Positions 12,262-24,900 of a stretch of DNA of 64,000 nt are shown piece after piece. Numbering within the stretch: the stretch's first letter is position 1; every line of letters begins with the position of its first letter. The notes beneath the pieces are model-generated. The model searched no databases. It was not told the DNA's origin and saw only the letters and a list, made by a program, of their open reading frames with translations. The position numbers and the translations under genes are program-made. Source of the DNA: Atriophallophorus winterbourni (Eukaryota > Platyhelminthes > Trematoda > Plagiorchiida > Microphallidae); contig JACCGJ010000233.1 in assembly GCA_013407085.1 (NCBI GenBank), positions 1 to 64,000 of the forward strand, read 5' to 3'.

Positions 12262-12650
12262 AACAATCACTTCTACAGCGCTTACAACGATAGACAGTAC
12301 TCAGCCGATCAACGGCTTTTACGCGCAATCAACGTGCCTTAAAGTCAGCAACGGAGATCAGTATCTGCTTATAACCTAAATTTGAAGATGACGCTTTTTA
12401 CTGTGCCTCCGAAATGAACAGTCGAGAGCAAGTTCTGCCCAACTCGTGGTGTCTGGCAGTTTTCATATTTGTTTTGCAGACGTCTTTGTACCATAGGCGC
12501 GGCCAGCTCTAATGTGACTTTTATTTCAACGCTCGATAGTGTTGACATTTTGGAATACGATCATTCCACATTCTGTACACGTTAACATTTCGGCGTTGTC
12601 GACGCAGTCGTTGTAAGGTTAACATGCTCTAAAGACCATCTATATAAAGC
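12262..12650 (-). mobile_element. LINE 3' fragment
   Basis: Similar to the minus-strand LINE at 40.8-41.2 kb: cagcgcttacaacgatag, agagcaagttctgccca, gacgtctttgtacca and taacatgctctaaagacca align in order. The reading frame is lost. Confidence 0.65.
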
Positions 12651-12909
12651 ACCTCTGCCATACTTGGCCATAAAACGAATTTATACATTCCTCTGGTAGT
12701 AATTGTGACAAAGGAACACCCTATCCAGTTTGCACACCATATGTGCTGCTTCGTGTTCATGAAAATCCATGTTGGCCTCGACTGTAAATCCCTAGCACTC
12801 TCGTATGCTACCTGTTGGTAGCCTTCCAGACCATTTATAGACGTTGAACAAAACCATCCTGCTTGTTGTTTCTAATTTTAGCACAACAAAGCGTTTCGAA
12901 ATAGCCGTT

Positions 12910-12915
12910 TTTATT
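12910..12915 (-). promoter_or_regulatory. AK7 poly(A) signal
   Basis: AATAAA on the minus strand, 55 nt past the AK7 stop codon. It is the first canonical signal after the stop. Confidence 0.7.
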
Positions 12916-12969
12916 GATCAATAGAATTGTGAGTGCTGAAAACATGCATTACCACCGTTTCACTTGTGT

Positions 12970-12999
12970 TCATAATCCGTCGTTCAAGAGGTATTCAGC
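12970..12999 (-). CDS. AK7: AK7 exon 18 (last, 9 codons and stop)
   Basis: Acceptor tttttcag, then AEYLLNDGL and TGA. It completes the Dpy-30 motif in phase (vertebrate AK7 ends AEYLFKNN...). It is too short to show up as an open frame and was found by matching the expected C-terminus in the 3.8 kb after exon 17. Confidence 0.85.
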   Translation of the reverse strand, partial: AEYLLNDGL

Positions 13000-15900
13000 C
13001 TGAAAAAGGTGAGGGTAAAGAATAGACAACAACAGATGTTCCGTTTCTTCTGGGTAAGTATAATTTTATCATGTATGCCAGCGAATCATTGGTGCCTGGT
13101 ATCGATCTAATGATGTCTTTGATGATGATTAACGCTAAACTTGTAATTACTGCTTCTGGGCTACGATGAAAATGAATTTGGAAATACCTGACTAGAGCAC
13201 ATATGCAAAGGGCGTGTAGGTTTAGGGATAGCTCGCCTGCTAATTTATATTGTCATCATTAGGGCCTGCATTACACCGGTAAGAATGCATGTATATCTGA
13301 AATCACAAGTGTGGATCCAGGCACGCAGACTATTATGCTCTCCGTTTGACGAAGCCTAGGCAGATATATGACGCAATAGAGCCCTAGATCGATGGAGAAG
13401 GGCGGAACTTGTATTTCGTAGTTGTTGATTGATTACAGCCGTTTAGTCATCAAAAGTAGATAACATGCTCAGAAATGGCTACTATCGGTACAATCGGATC
13501 ATAAAGGGCATGAATTCAATTGTAGTTGAATTGAAGTCATTGTCATGGTCAAATCTGGTTGCATTCGAGAGTTTCTCGCTGTGCGGTATTCGACGCTGCA
13601 TAATCAGTATGGACAGCATTACATCGGTAGTCTGTACTTAGTGCTTAACTGCTATACAATCCTAAAAAGATGGGATAGGTTAATATCTAAAAAGCCACTG
13701 AATCTGTAGAATATTAGGCATAGACATACTGGGATGAATTGCCTGCACCTCGAATAAAACGCATTCAATCAATTGTTGTGAACAAGTAGCGCGCGGTTAG
13801 TATAATTATGTGCTTGCGACTTTCACTGCCACGCATCATAACAGGCTTTCCTCGTCACCCCACTTGACAACATTCAATATTAATCAAACACTCCAAGATG
13901 TCTACAATAAGACCGCCACAGCGCACTATTTTGATCCATTGCAAATTCTGATCTCTGCGATCACTACGTGGGAGGCGGGTCGCACCAACTGCACTCAGTT
14001 TAAAAGTGAAAGCCTTTATCTGCTCGAGTTATGTCAAAGTATGGCCACTTTTACAACGATGCCATTCCGAGTTAGGAGTGGCAAACAAAACCACGTTAGA
14101 AAAACGATAATTTCCCATTCGCAATGCGTGATCTACCTCCATAACAAAGATTCTATTATGGATAGTTGCGCTACTTGTCCGATGATGCCAGCTAACTCCA
14201 GCGCTGGTGTGGGGACCGCTTTTCAAGGACCCATAGGCATCTAAGTTCTTCTTTTCTTATTGTCCAGAATTCACATATGCACAGCAAGACTTCGAAAACT
14301 GTTGCCTTATAGACTCTGCTCGTGACAATTTTAGATAAAACGCTTTGACGCCACAGATCACCCGAGTTAAGGAACGCTGCCCTACGTCTGGAAATATGAA
14401 CTGTAATTTCCTTGTATGAACACGCGTTACTAGAAATTCAACTACCCAAATAAGTAAAACAGTCTATAATCGCAAGTTTCTCGTTTTTGAGGCTTAGCGC
14501 AGTTTCTCTCAGACCTATATCATGTAACGGAAGATGCAACGCCCTTACCGAAGCATGCTACGATACTGCAGCCGGTCTAAAGTTGACTGAGAATCCTTAT
14601 AGGAATCGAAGAGGAGAACTACGTCATCAGCGTAATGTAAATCAAAAAGTTTCTTATCGCAGCCTATCTGATTACCCGTTATCAGTATACCTCTATTATA
14701 TCGTCAGTTACCAAGTTGTCCAAAATGGGGAAAATGGACATCTTTGTCGGACACCACCAACACTCGGACGAAATCCTGCTTGCTATTCACGAACCCGTGA
14801 TTCCCTGTGCAATATAAGGTTCTGGATATATATTGATGCAAGTAGCCGGGTAATGACCGGCTCGAAGCTTATTCCCTGTGGTTAGAGCATGAAGTACGCC
14901 CAACTTTCTTGAAAAAGTTATGATTATAGATTCTCCCCTACACTGGAGAATAGTTTCCGTTTCCTTTATCTGGCGGAAAGGTCAAATAGTTTGCTCAGTA
15001 AGATATCTCACTCATCCTTGAGCAGAACCCGGGCTAGTCCATCAGGACCGGCTACATTGAATCTTGTCATCGACTCAATGTAAATATCCATTTCCACATC
15101 ATATGGTGGCAAATCTACCTGCCAGGGATCAAAACACGAAAGTGAAGGAAACGGACCACCGACTACTAGTCAACTAAATTGCTCATGAAAATTTTCGGCC
15201 CACCGAGACAAGTGGTGCCGTCTATTAGTGATTAAGGCACCCTTGTTCTCTGTGATTGTCTCACTGATTCTAACGGTTTTAGAACGTGTAGACCGAATTA
15301 GCTGTACCTCAATTTCCTAGACTTTGCAGTCGCCATGCTTCCCTATCTGATCGATTGTTATACTTGAGATTAATTCTGATGCGTCTTCGTTCCGATTTAT
15401 ATTGCGAACCAAAAGGAATCCTTCGATTTTCTACCAGTAATCTAAAGTTATCTTGGGAGATCCAGTGGGGCATTGTGCTAGAGGTGCAGCTGCCATATCA
15501 ATCGCATCGTACATTACATTAGCAAACGCATTCCACTTCTGTGTGATATTGTCGGATACAGTAGTCCAAGGATTATCTATTAAGCCGCTGCGATAAGCTT
15601 GCTGAATTGCAGGATTAGAAAACTTCTCCAAGGGTGTCGGTCTTTTTACCAGAGAATTTTAATGGAAATGTCGATCGAAGGTTCGCATGTTCAGAACCTC
15701 CTCCATCTAGCGCTTATGGCATGATACTCGACATGCATTCACGCCTGATCATCGTTACGCGGACTCCAAGTTGCACACTGCCGCTTTTTATGCCTAAGCG
15801 AATTACTAGTAATAAATAGTGTTCAATGCACATAGGTGCAAGACGCGTTCACTATTGCATGTACGCTAAGCACTGATTAAAGATTCAAGAATTTAGGGTA

Positions 15901-18900
15901 TAAAAAGCTCATAGCTGGATATTTGTATAAGACTAAAAATATATAGAACATCAGAAGCCGATTGTGGCGTGTAATTGAGGTGGATGTGAGCACCCAAATA
16001 AATTGCACCCATTATTTTGCTTTGTAGTTTCTTTTGGGTGTGAGATTTTCCTCCCAGAATTTTGGGTATTTGCTTATTCAATGTTGGATTGTTACATAAA
16101 TTGTAGTAATAATTATTGTACATTACTTAAAGTATCTTCAGACACTAAAATGCTTGTACGTAAGACACCTTTATCCGCCACATGCGTTTTGGTGTCTGAT
16201 TGATTAAGATTGTTCCCTAAGTGGAAACAATCTCGACCGTGAACCGGGAATACGTTCTCCGGTTTTGGTAAAATATTAACCTGTCGATCCTATCGTCAAG
16301 AAAACTCATCGGCATTGTAAATTTTATCTTACAACGGAAAGAATTTTGCCTTCATAGAATCCAGTTTTCAGTAGCTCTATGAACAGTGAAATGAAATTTA
16401 TCGGAAACCACTTAAATACGACTGACTTGTACTTGCGCAGATGAAAGTTTGACGAAAACAGAACAGCCATTTTTAAAAAAAATTTGGTCTAGTTACATAC
16501 TGCTGAGATCTCGGATACCGTGGCGCAGATTTACTATCGTACTGCAATTTTCTACGGCACAGTTTACGCCGTAATAAATAGATCTGTTGCTGATAGGAGG
16601 CTACTTGCCGGATCACACTGGAGTGTCTTTTCGTTAAATCTTTCCCTATGTGTGTCTAGAATTAGCAACCTGACACTAGCTCATTCTACATGCAGTATAT
16701 GACTGTGCGATACTTTCTTAGTTCCAGTCTTCACTTTATGAGCCTTGCAACACTGGCAACCAAGTCGACCATCATTTAAGTTTAAAACCAATCTGCGGCT
16801 TTTGACACTCACAAGGTAGTCAATCGGATCCTCGGGTCGCAGCTCTGCACACGCGAGAAGCGCTTTCGTCAGTTCCGGCATCACATAACGCATCAGATAG
16901 TGTCGCATTGGCAGAGCCTGGGCTTCAGCACATTCGTGATTCTCCGCTCGTATCAGCTGAAGCCAGTCGTTCTGTATAACAGAAATATGCCATGAGGTTT
17001 AAATCGATTAGATGGAAATTATGATCAGGAAACATATCTGCTTCAAGGTATTCAATGTTTTTAATGGTCTAAAAAACAACAAGCTTGACAATATCCATAG
17101 GATGGTAAAAATTGAAATAGAAATGTATAAAACAAGATATGGAATTAGATTAAACAGTATATAAGTGTTCGGAAAACGAATACTTCAATGCAAATTCGTT
17201 TAATTCCGTTTTAAAGTCCTGAAAGCTAGTTGAGTTAGCAGCGGTAGAAGGTAAACTGTTCCAAGTAAAACAGACACGGACAGAATAAAAATACCTTCTA
17301 CAGTCTAGGCGGGAATGGGTACCACCAGCACATATTCATGGGTTCGATAATTTAGCGTATCCCTTCGCGTGAATATATCCTGTAAGGGATGGTTTGGATT
17401 ATGAAATATTTTGTAAAATAGGAGAAGGTCTCTGATTCGTCGATAAGGAAAGTCAGACAGATTCGAGTGAGCTATCATTTCTTTATAAGGTCTGTTTCGG
17501 ATGCTGAGAACTAATTTTGTTGATCGGTGAAAGATTCGCTAGATAAGTTCTACATGTTTCTTGAACCACGGAGACGATCACTGCACAGCGTATTTCATGA
17601 CATGTGTCAAGTATATATTCATGATCCTTGGGAATATAAGTGGGTGAATATGGCCTAAATACCTGTTTGAGTAGATTGAGGACAAGTGTTGCCTTCGTAA
17701 AGGCAGTGTTATTTTGAAGTGCGGTTTTAAAAATGGAGAATATCCAGAAACCCAAATCTTTGTCTTCACTGCAATTTTCAAGGACATGCGAACCTATATG
17801 ATACGTGAAATCTACTCGATTCCCCATATTCATGATCCTGCGTTTGTTGAAGTTAAACGTCAGTTTGTTCATCAACGACCAATTGTAAAGCGTATCAAGA
17901 TCTTTTTGTGATAGCAGACAGTCTTCTGGGCTACGGATGCGACGCCATATCTTTATGTGGTCCGCAAATAACGAAAGGTTACATCAAACAAGTTCTCGTA
18001 CTTTATTGACATAAATCAGAAAGAGGAGTGGACCTTGGGGAACTTCGCTAGTTGCTGCAATTGGTTTTGATAATGCACAATTAAAACGTACCTTAGTAGT
18101 GCGATTTTTTAGGTAGTCATTTAACCAATTCAACAACTTTCCGATGATACCAAGTAGTACTCTGCGGTTAAGACGATCAAATACTTTGGAGATATTTAGG
18201 TAGCTGGCGTGCATTGTTTGCCCTTTATTTACCGTTTGTGTCCAATCATCCATCGTTATCGGTAAATTGGCTAAACAGGGATAATTCCGTCTAAATCCAT
18301 GCTGTTTCCTCCAAAGCAACTGATTATTTTCAAAATGTTTCACGAGTTCGTCGACAATGAGGCGCTCATGTAATTTGGAAGTCACCGGTAACAGAGTAAC
18401 GGGTCGGTAATTAGAAACATCGGAGCGATTTCCTGCAATTATAAATAGGAAAAATTATTCCGCCTTTCAAATTAGTATGAATCGCGCCATTTGCCAGTGT
18501 TTGTTTGAACAGGTGTGTGAGTGGTTTGGATAGCAAATTCGCACATTGCTTCACTATTAGCGGGGTTATTCCATCGGCCTCAGAAGAGTTTCCGGATTTT
18601 AGTTTCAATAATGCTTCAAGGACGCGTTTCGACGTGATATTAATTTCACTCATTGCAACCGTGGTTGAAACTGTTTAATTTAGGATGTTTATTGCATGTT
18701 TTCTCGGGTTGAATACAGATTAATAAGATGTGACTTATTCTTCAGCAGTTTCTGATGCAGTTGTTGTTGGTCCAGCTGACTTGTTCACGGAAGCAACTCC
18801 AGGTTTCACCTTAGTTTGATTATTTACCATACGATAAAGTATTTTGGGGTTTAGCTCCATCATGCGTGATATCACTTCTTGGAAGTACAACTTGTCTCGG

Positions 18901-21900
18901 ATGGCAAATTTGTTCACTTTGTTCCGCAGTAAACGGAATGTTTCAAGGTCTCTGATGATGGGTTTTGCCGATGGTGTCGCCAAGAAATGTTTAGTTCCTT
19001 TAACCACTTACGATTTTGACTTCTTAGTTTAAATTCGAGGTTTTTTTTCTTGAGTTCCCGAGGACAAATTCGGAGCTCGCTTCCATTGAAATCTCGAGAT
19101 TAGATATTAGCCATACTCAACACTTTGTACGTTGCTGGTTTCCGGTTGGCAGTTAATCGTGTTTTTAAGAGCATCACTCAAAGCCATTATGTTGATCCGT
19201 CTAACTGATTTACGGGCATCATTTGTTCTTACAGCTTCAAACAGATAGTCAAATTGGATGACGACGTGATCACTTAGTCCTAGTGACTTTCGTAAGCAAC
19301 GATATCAATGCCTTGTTCATTGCTTGTCAGCACGAGATCCAGGAGTGAAAGTACTTCGGTTCCGCGGTTCGGGTATTACATGCAATGTGCTTATAAAGAC
19401 TAATATCGTCCAACATCTCACTGAATGCGCGTTCGAATGAGTGTTCTGGGTGAATGGTAATGCTCTGCAGATTCGGTAAATTGAAGTCACCTTTAATTAA
19501 AAATCCACAGGTGAATCTGAAATAACCATGCGAATTCTGTCGAGTATGGTTAGATTTTAAGTTTCCTATTTAGACGATGGGCGATATACTGCTTCCAAAA
19601 CACAGATTGCGCCGTTTGCTAATCGAACGGAGCAGCATTGTATCCCGTAACAAGATCTCTGGATCCGTAATCTCACTTTACGGAAGGTTTTGGCTATAGT
19701 ACAATTCTACTCCTACGACTCTCGTTTCACTGCAAGACACATTATGGTGTTCGCTGAACGTAACTGCAGGGTAAAATGCATAGTGGGTGTGATTTACCGT
19801 TCGCCCTCAGCCGACTAAGCCTACAATTCAGCATTACTTGCAAATATACGCTTAGCGGCTACCAGATACCGCGGCAGACTTCTACTGATCGGAGACTTTA
19901 ATCTGCCGAACTTTAAGGGAAATTCAGGTCATCCAGAAAATTCCTTAAATGCTTTATTTCAACAGTTGCTAGAAGAAATTCCACTCTACAACCATATTTT
20001 CAACAATACCCGATTTCGTGGTACTGATACGCCGTCTATCTTGGACCTAATACTGACAAATGAAGAGCACGTGATTGAAAGTCTCACTTATGAAGCTCCA
20101 ATAGGACTCAGTGACCACTTAGTTATTACGTTTGACTATATTTGCCAGGCAATCAGAACAAGTGACATCAACAAGGTGATTAGAAAAATTGACTTTCCAC
20201 AACTTAAATCTACTCTTATGAACGCCACAGACCCTGGTCTTAAGTCCGACAACGTGCACGATCAGTGGCAGTGGATGATAACCGAACTTAAATTTGCCGT
20301 TGAAATGCACTCTCATCTTGTTCCAAAGGTGCAAAAAATGGATATACATTTAAGCTGAGAAGCCGAACACGAAAATGGTTGACCTTGCGAAATGCTGCAT
20401 GGCGAGCTCATCGACATGATACCACTGTTGAGAGTTGGGAGACATTCCGTTTGCTGAGAAATAAGGTAAACAAACTTGTTGTTGATGACAAACTGAATTA
20501 TCAAAATCATTTACTCAACAAAATGGAATCCAACCCCAAAATTCTCTACCAGATCATAAATAACCGGTCAAGGGTGAAACCAGGAGTTGCTGCTCTAAAG
20601 ACACGTGATGGAACAACAACCACAGCATCGCAATCTGCCGAAGTTCTAGCCCATTTCTTCTCCACTGTCTTCAGCCCACGAAACACCGTTACCTGTCCAT
20701 TAACTCCCGTCATCTCACCCGAAAATGTTTTACAACAACTAACTATTACCTCGGAGAGTGTCCTCCGCACATTGCTAAATCTCAACACAAGAAAATCTCC
20801 CGGAGCTGACGAAATTACCCCGTTGATTCTTTAAAACTGTGCTTATACTTTGTGTACGCCTCTCACATACTTGTTTAACCTCTCTTTAACCCAAAGTTTC
20901 GTTCCCTGTGATTGGAAGAATGGCATCCACGGGCGATGCACACGAAGAACGACACATCGTAGATGGATAATTCTGGTCTGAGTAAATCTGTCGTAGCAAA
21001 CTTTCAGATAGATATACGAAAATCACACCTATCGGATGAAAACTATGAAAGTTATATTCAAAAATATCGAAGCTCAAAATAACCCAACCGCACGTCACGA
21101 TTTCGACTTCATTAGTGGATATTGCAAAGCTACCAACCGTGATCGGAGTCTTAGTACGATAAAATTTATGTATAAAAATCACAAAATTCCATCATCCGGA
21201 GTTGGATATTCTGGTCATCGTTCAGGCTTACCTTCTTTACCATCGCGGTTTACCGTTGAACAAATTACCTGACCACAAATACTGACCTTACAATGGTGTG
21301 TTCGGCACAGGTGCATGATTTTTAAGTCCCCCACCTCCGTATCGTTTAGGATTTCATTTTGCCATTGTGTATGGCAGTTAGGCATTCGGTACATGCTACT
21401 GGTGTAATGCTGTCCCTGATGATGACGATTATTATTATGATAAAATATTACAGTGTGCGATACCTTGTTGCTCGATCTTTTATGTGTTTCCGAACACTTG
21501 ACCTATAGCTACATCCATGTTAAACACCGAACCGAAGGTAATCAAACCAACAGTATTTTTTGAATATAATGCTCAATAGAACAAATGTAAAAAAACAGAT
21601 GCGGACCTCGAAACCACAGGTCCTGTGATTACTTGAATACTATTGATCTTCATTATCACCAAAGCATGAGTGAACTGTAGTGCTATCTGTTGGTACAGGC
21701 AACATTGTTCAATTTCCTGAAAACACAACAAGCAACTACGTGGAAAAGTTTGGTAAAACAGAGTGTGTTCGTCCTCCTTCGGGTCACAAAGGCTCCACGA
21801 CCGGTTGCTTGGCAATCGTTTAATAGAAAGAGGGTATATTTATAATTCCTTTTTAAAAACCTTCGCATGGCAGTTGATGGTTAAGCTGAAATTGACCAGC

Positions 21901-24900
21901 CTGTATTCAGTGAACAATAGAGTTACCTCCAGCGTATGACTTTATGTCTCTCTGCTTGTGCGTACATAGCCGAAACCCGTTCACAACTCGATCGCCTGTG
22001 ACCTGAAATTTCACCCGTCTCACTTGGTACGCCTGAGCATTCCACCTACTCGCGGATAGACAATATCAGTGTTGATTTTATTATAATTAATTCGAGAAAT
22101 GCCTCCGCGATCTACCATTAATTTGATGAACACGCACTGTGTCCACTGTGAATGAAAGTGAATAGCCTTGAGAAAGCTTTAACCACATATGTGTCAAAGC
22201 TATTTTGTCAGAAGTGATTTGTTGCCCAAAATATTTCTATTCGACTGCATGCGATTTTTTATGTCCTTCATGATAACCGGTCTCAAGCATTTTGCAATAA
22301 ATTGCTAGGATTTAACCATGGTGTCCAAATCAGAATCATTAAGTTATTCTTGTCCATACGCTCAAGACGCTTATTAAAACCAATATTTTGTAAAGTGCCA
22401 AAGCTGTGATAAGCGAAACATGTTGATTCGCCGTAACCGGAACATATTATAAGTTTTTTCAAAACCGAAAGTTTTATTAGAAATCTTTATTCAGCAGAAA
22501 TTTAAAATTTACCCATAGAAAAATGGGATTACTTTCACAAAATATCGCTGTGAGAAACCAGTCTAAGGAGCACCGAATCTTGCAGAGATTTATGACAGCA
22601 CACTTAGACACATTCGAACCTAGCTATGATGGGTCCAACAACCAGGAAACCAGTTGTGTGCTTCCGACCTACTTTTCCAGATTGATATAGGTAGCGTGAG
22701 AGTGAGGAACAAAATACATTGTTCACATGCTACTTGTTCGTAGAATCAGACATTATTTATTAGTTCGAAAATAACTGCACATACGGGACTCGTTTATCCA
22801 GTGGTGGTTGAAGCACAAAGGTAAGTTGACAATATAGCATACGAAAAGCTTAGCAATACGAACAGTGTGCTTCAATTAATCAGATGGCACTAACTTCTGA
22901 ACGCGGTACTGATATAAAGAAGCGAACTTTTAAAAGTATTTTAAATTGAATGAGAAGCGGAAGGTCTCATTACACTCATGTATAATCCATGGTGTTGCGA
23001 AACTATTTGCTTTCTTTCACCTAAAATCTTCAATCTTCACAAAGGCATCTAATATGTCATTACCGTAATCAGTCATTCGTAATTGCGTGTTTGCACTCGC
23101 CGGTTTATTTTTAAGGTGTGCAAAATCATCAGTTTGCGGATGACGGTCGCACTTAAACGCTCATTTCTTACTATTAAGAACTATTCACCTGATTTCATTA
23201 TTAATGCAAACGGATGATAACGCATTATTGAAAAAAGATGAAGAAATTTTGACTGCACCGAATGGTGATAACTACGCGTGAATATCGCCATATTTTGCAC
23301 ATCTCATTCTTTCAAACAAACCACTTGTTTTCAACGCAATGTCTATAGGAATCGTTTGAAGTTTTGACGTGATAGATCACTGATATTTGAATTGGTGTGT
23401 GCCACATTTTAAACGCGTCAATGATCGTAAACGAGACAACTTGCGATAATCTGTTAGACGATAATCCCGTTATTGAATATTGTGATGCAAGGGATTATTA
23501 TAATATTTCATATTCGTTGCGATTATAAAATGCAACACTTCCATCGATTTTACCGTAGTCACTCACCCAATCGTTTTGATTCTTCTCAAGTAATCTTCGG
23601 CACTCAGCAGCTTCACGCTCTTCCCGATTACGAGCCGATAACTCGCGCTTCATTCGAGCCTTTTCTGCGCGCTGTGCATTTTGATTCACCAGTTCCAAGT
23701 CCGCCAATTTGGCTGGCATCGCTGCACAAAACGGTACGGTCAACGCAGTCTGTCGTCCTATACGATGACGTATCAATTCCATGCAATGTTCGCGTGCGCC
23801 CCCGCTGTCTGTGACCTAGAAGAGCATGTGATCAGGTAATAAAGATGATGTTGTCACAGGAGGTGCTTGTGGAGACGCGCGGGTAACCGATACAGCGCTC
23901 CAAAATAGATAACTACTGACGAAATACCATTAACCATCCTTTCAAATTTGATTGCATGTTGATGCTGCTATTATTTTGTAACATGATGCGCAAAGATAAT
24001 ATTCTGGCGAAGTCAACTTTATGAACCCGTAATTCATTTGAAATTATTACTTTTAGCATGTGATTAAGATTATAATCAACCAAGCTGGATCATTGCCTTG
24101 AATGCGCTCGTCGTCATTGAAAACGAACATTGGTTACTTACTGTTGTACAAACACGACAAAATAATTTCTGAATAGATAGGGGAGAGAGATCTAAAAATC
24201 TAATTAAAGTGACAAACGGGAATGTACGGACCATTGTGAAAAATCCTAGTCGTTACTACAATTGATTCACTATTCAAAATTGCTCCTTCTACGCTTCAAA
24301 CCAGGATTGCGTGAGAATAATCCCTTCACAATAATTACCACCTGGTTCTTAAATATTCTGATATTTTATACATTTAGGCTTCATTTTTTCTCGGGTTCAC
24401 TGTTCTAAATATTTTTTTCTAATTTCGGTCGCCCGTACTAGCTCAGACGTTTTACGCTACTTTTCAAGTGTTTACTGATTGATGTTGTGTTCTCACATTC
24501 ACTAATTGAAAAATCAATGGTGTTGTTGGGCGTTAGTTCCTGATCGAACTACTAGTTTCTTTATTGAAATATCGGCCCTAATGTTTATAACACAACAAGA
24601 AAGAAATAAGATAGTTATTCGTAGAGGCTTTGATCTGGTCAAAAACCTCTAATATCCTTAAACTGGGATAGCATTGCAGTTCAAAACGTCTTTAGTACGA
24701 ATGTGTCCAACTGATATGAAGTCCCCTACTGGTCATGTCGCTAGGCTGAGGCAATTAATTTTCCGACACATGTTGCCACACTTTTGTACCCGGTTATTGT
24801 GTAGAAATATAATGAGTACATTTTCTCAAGAGTCGTGATGATGATGGGATTTAAAGCCTCATTTTTATCCAATTTTCGGTGATTAAAATTCGATTCCGAC

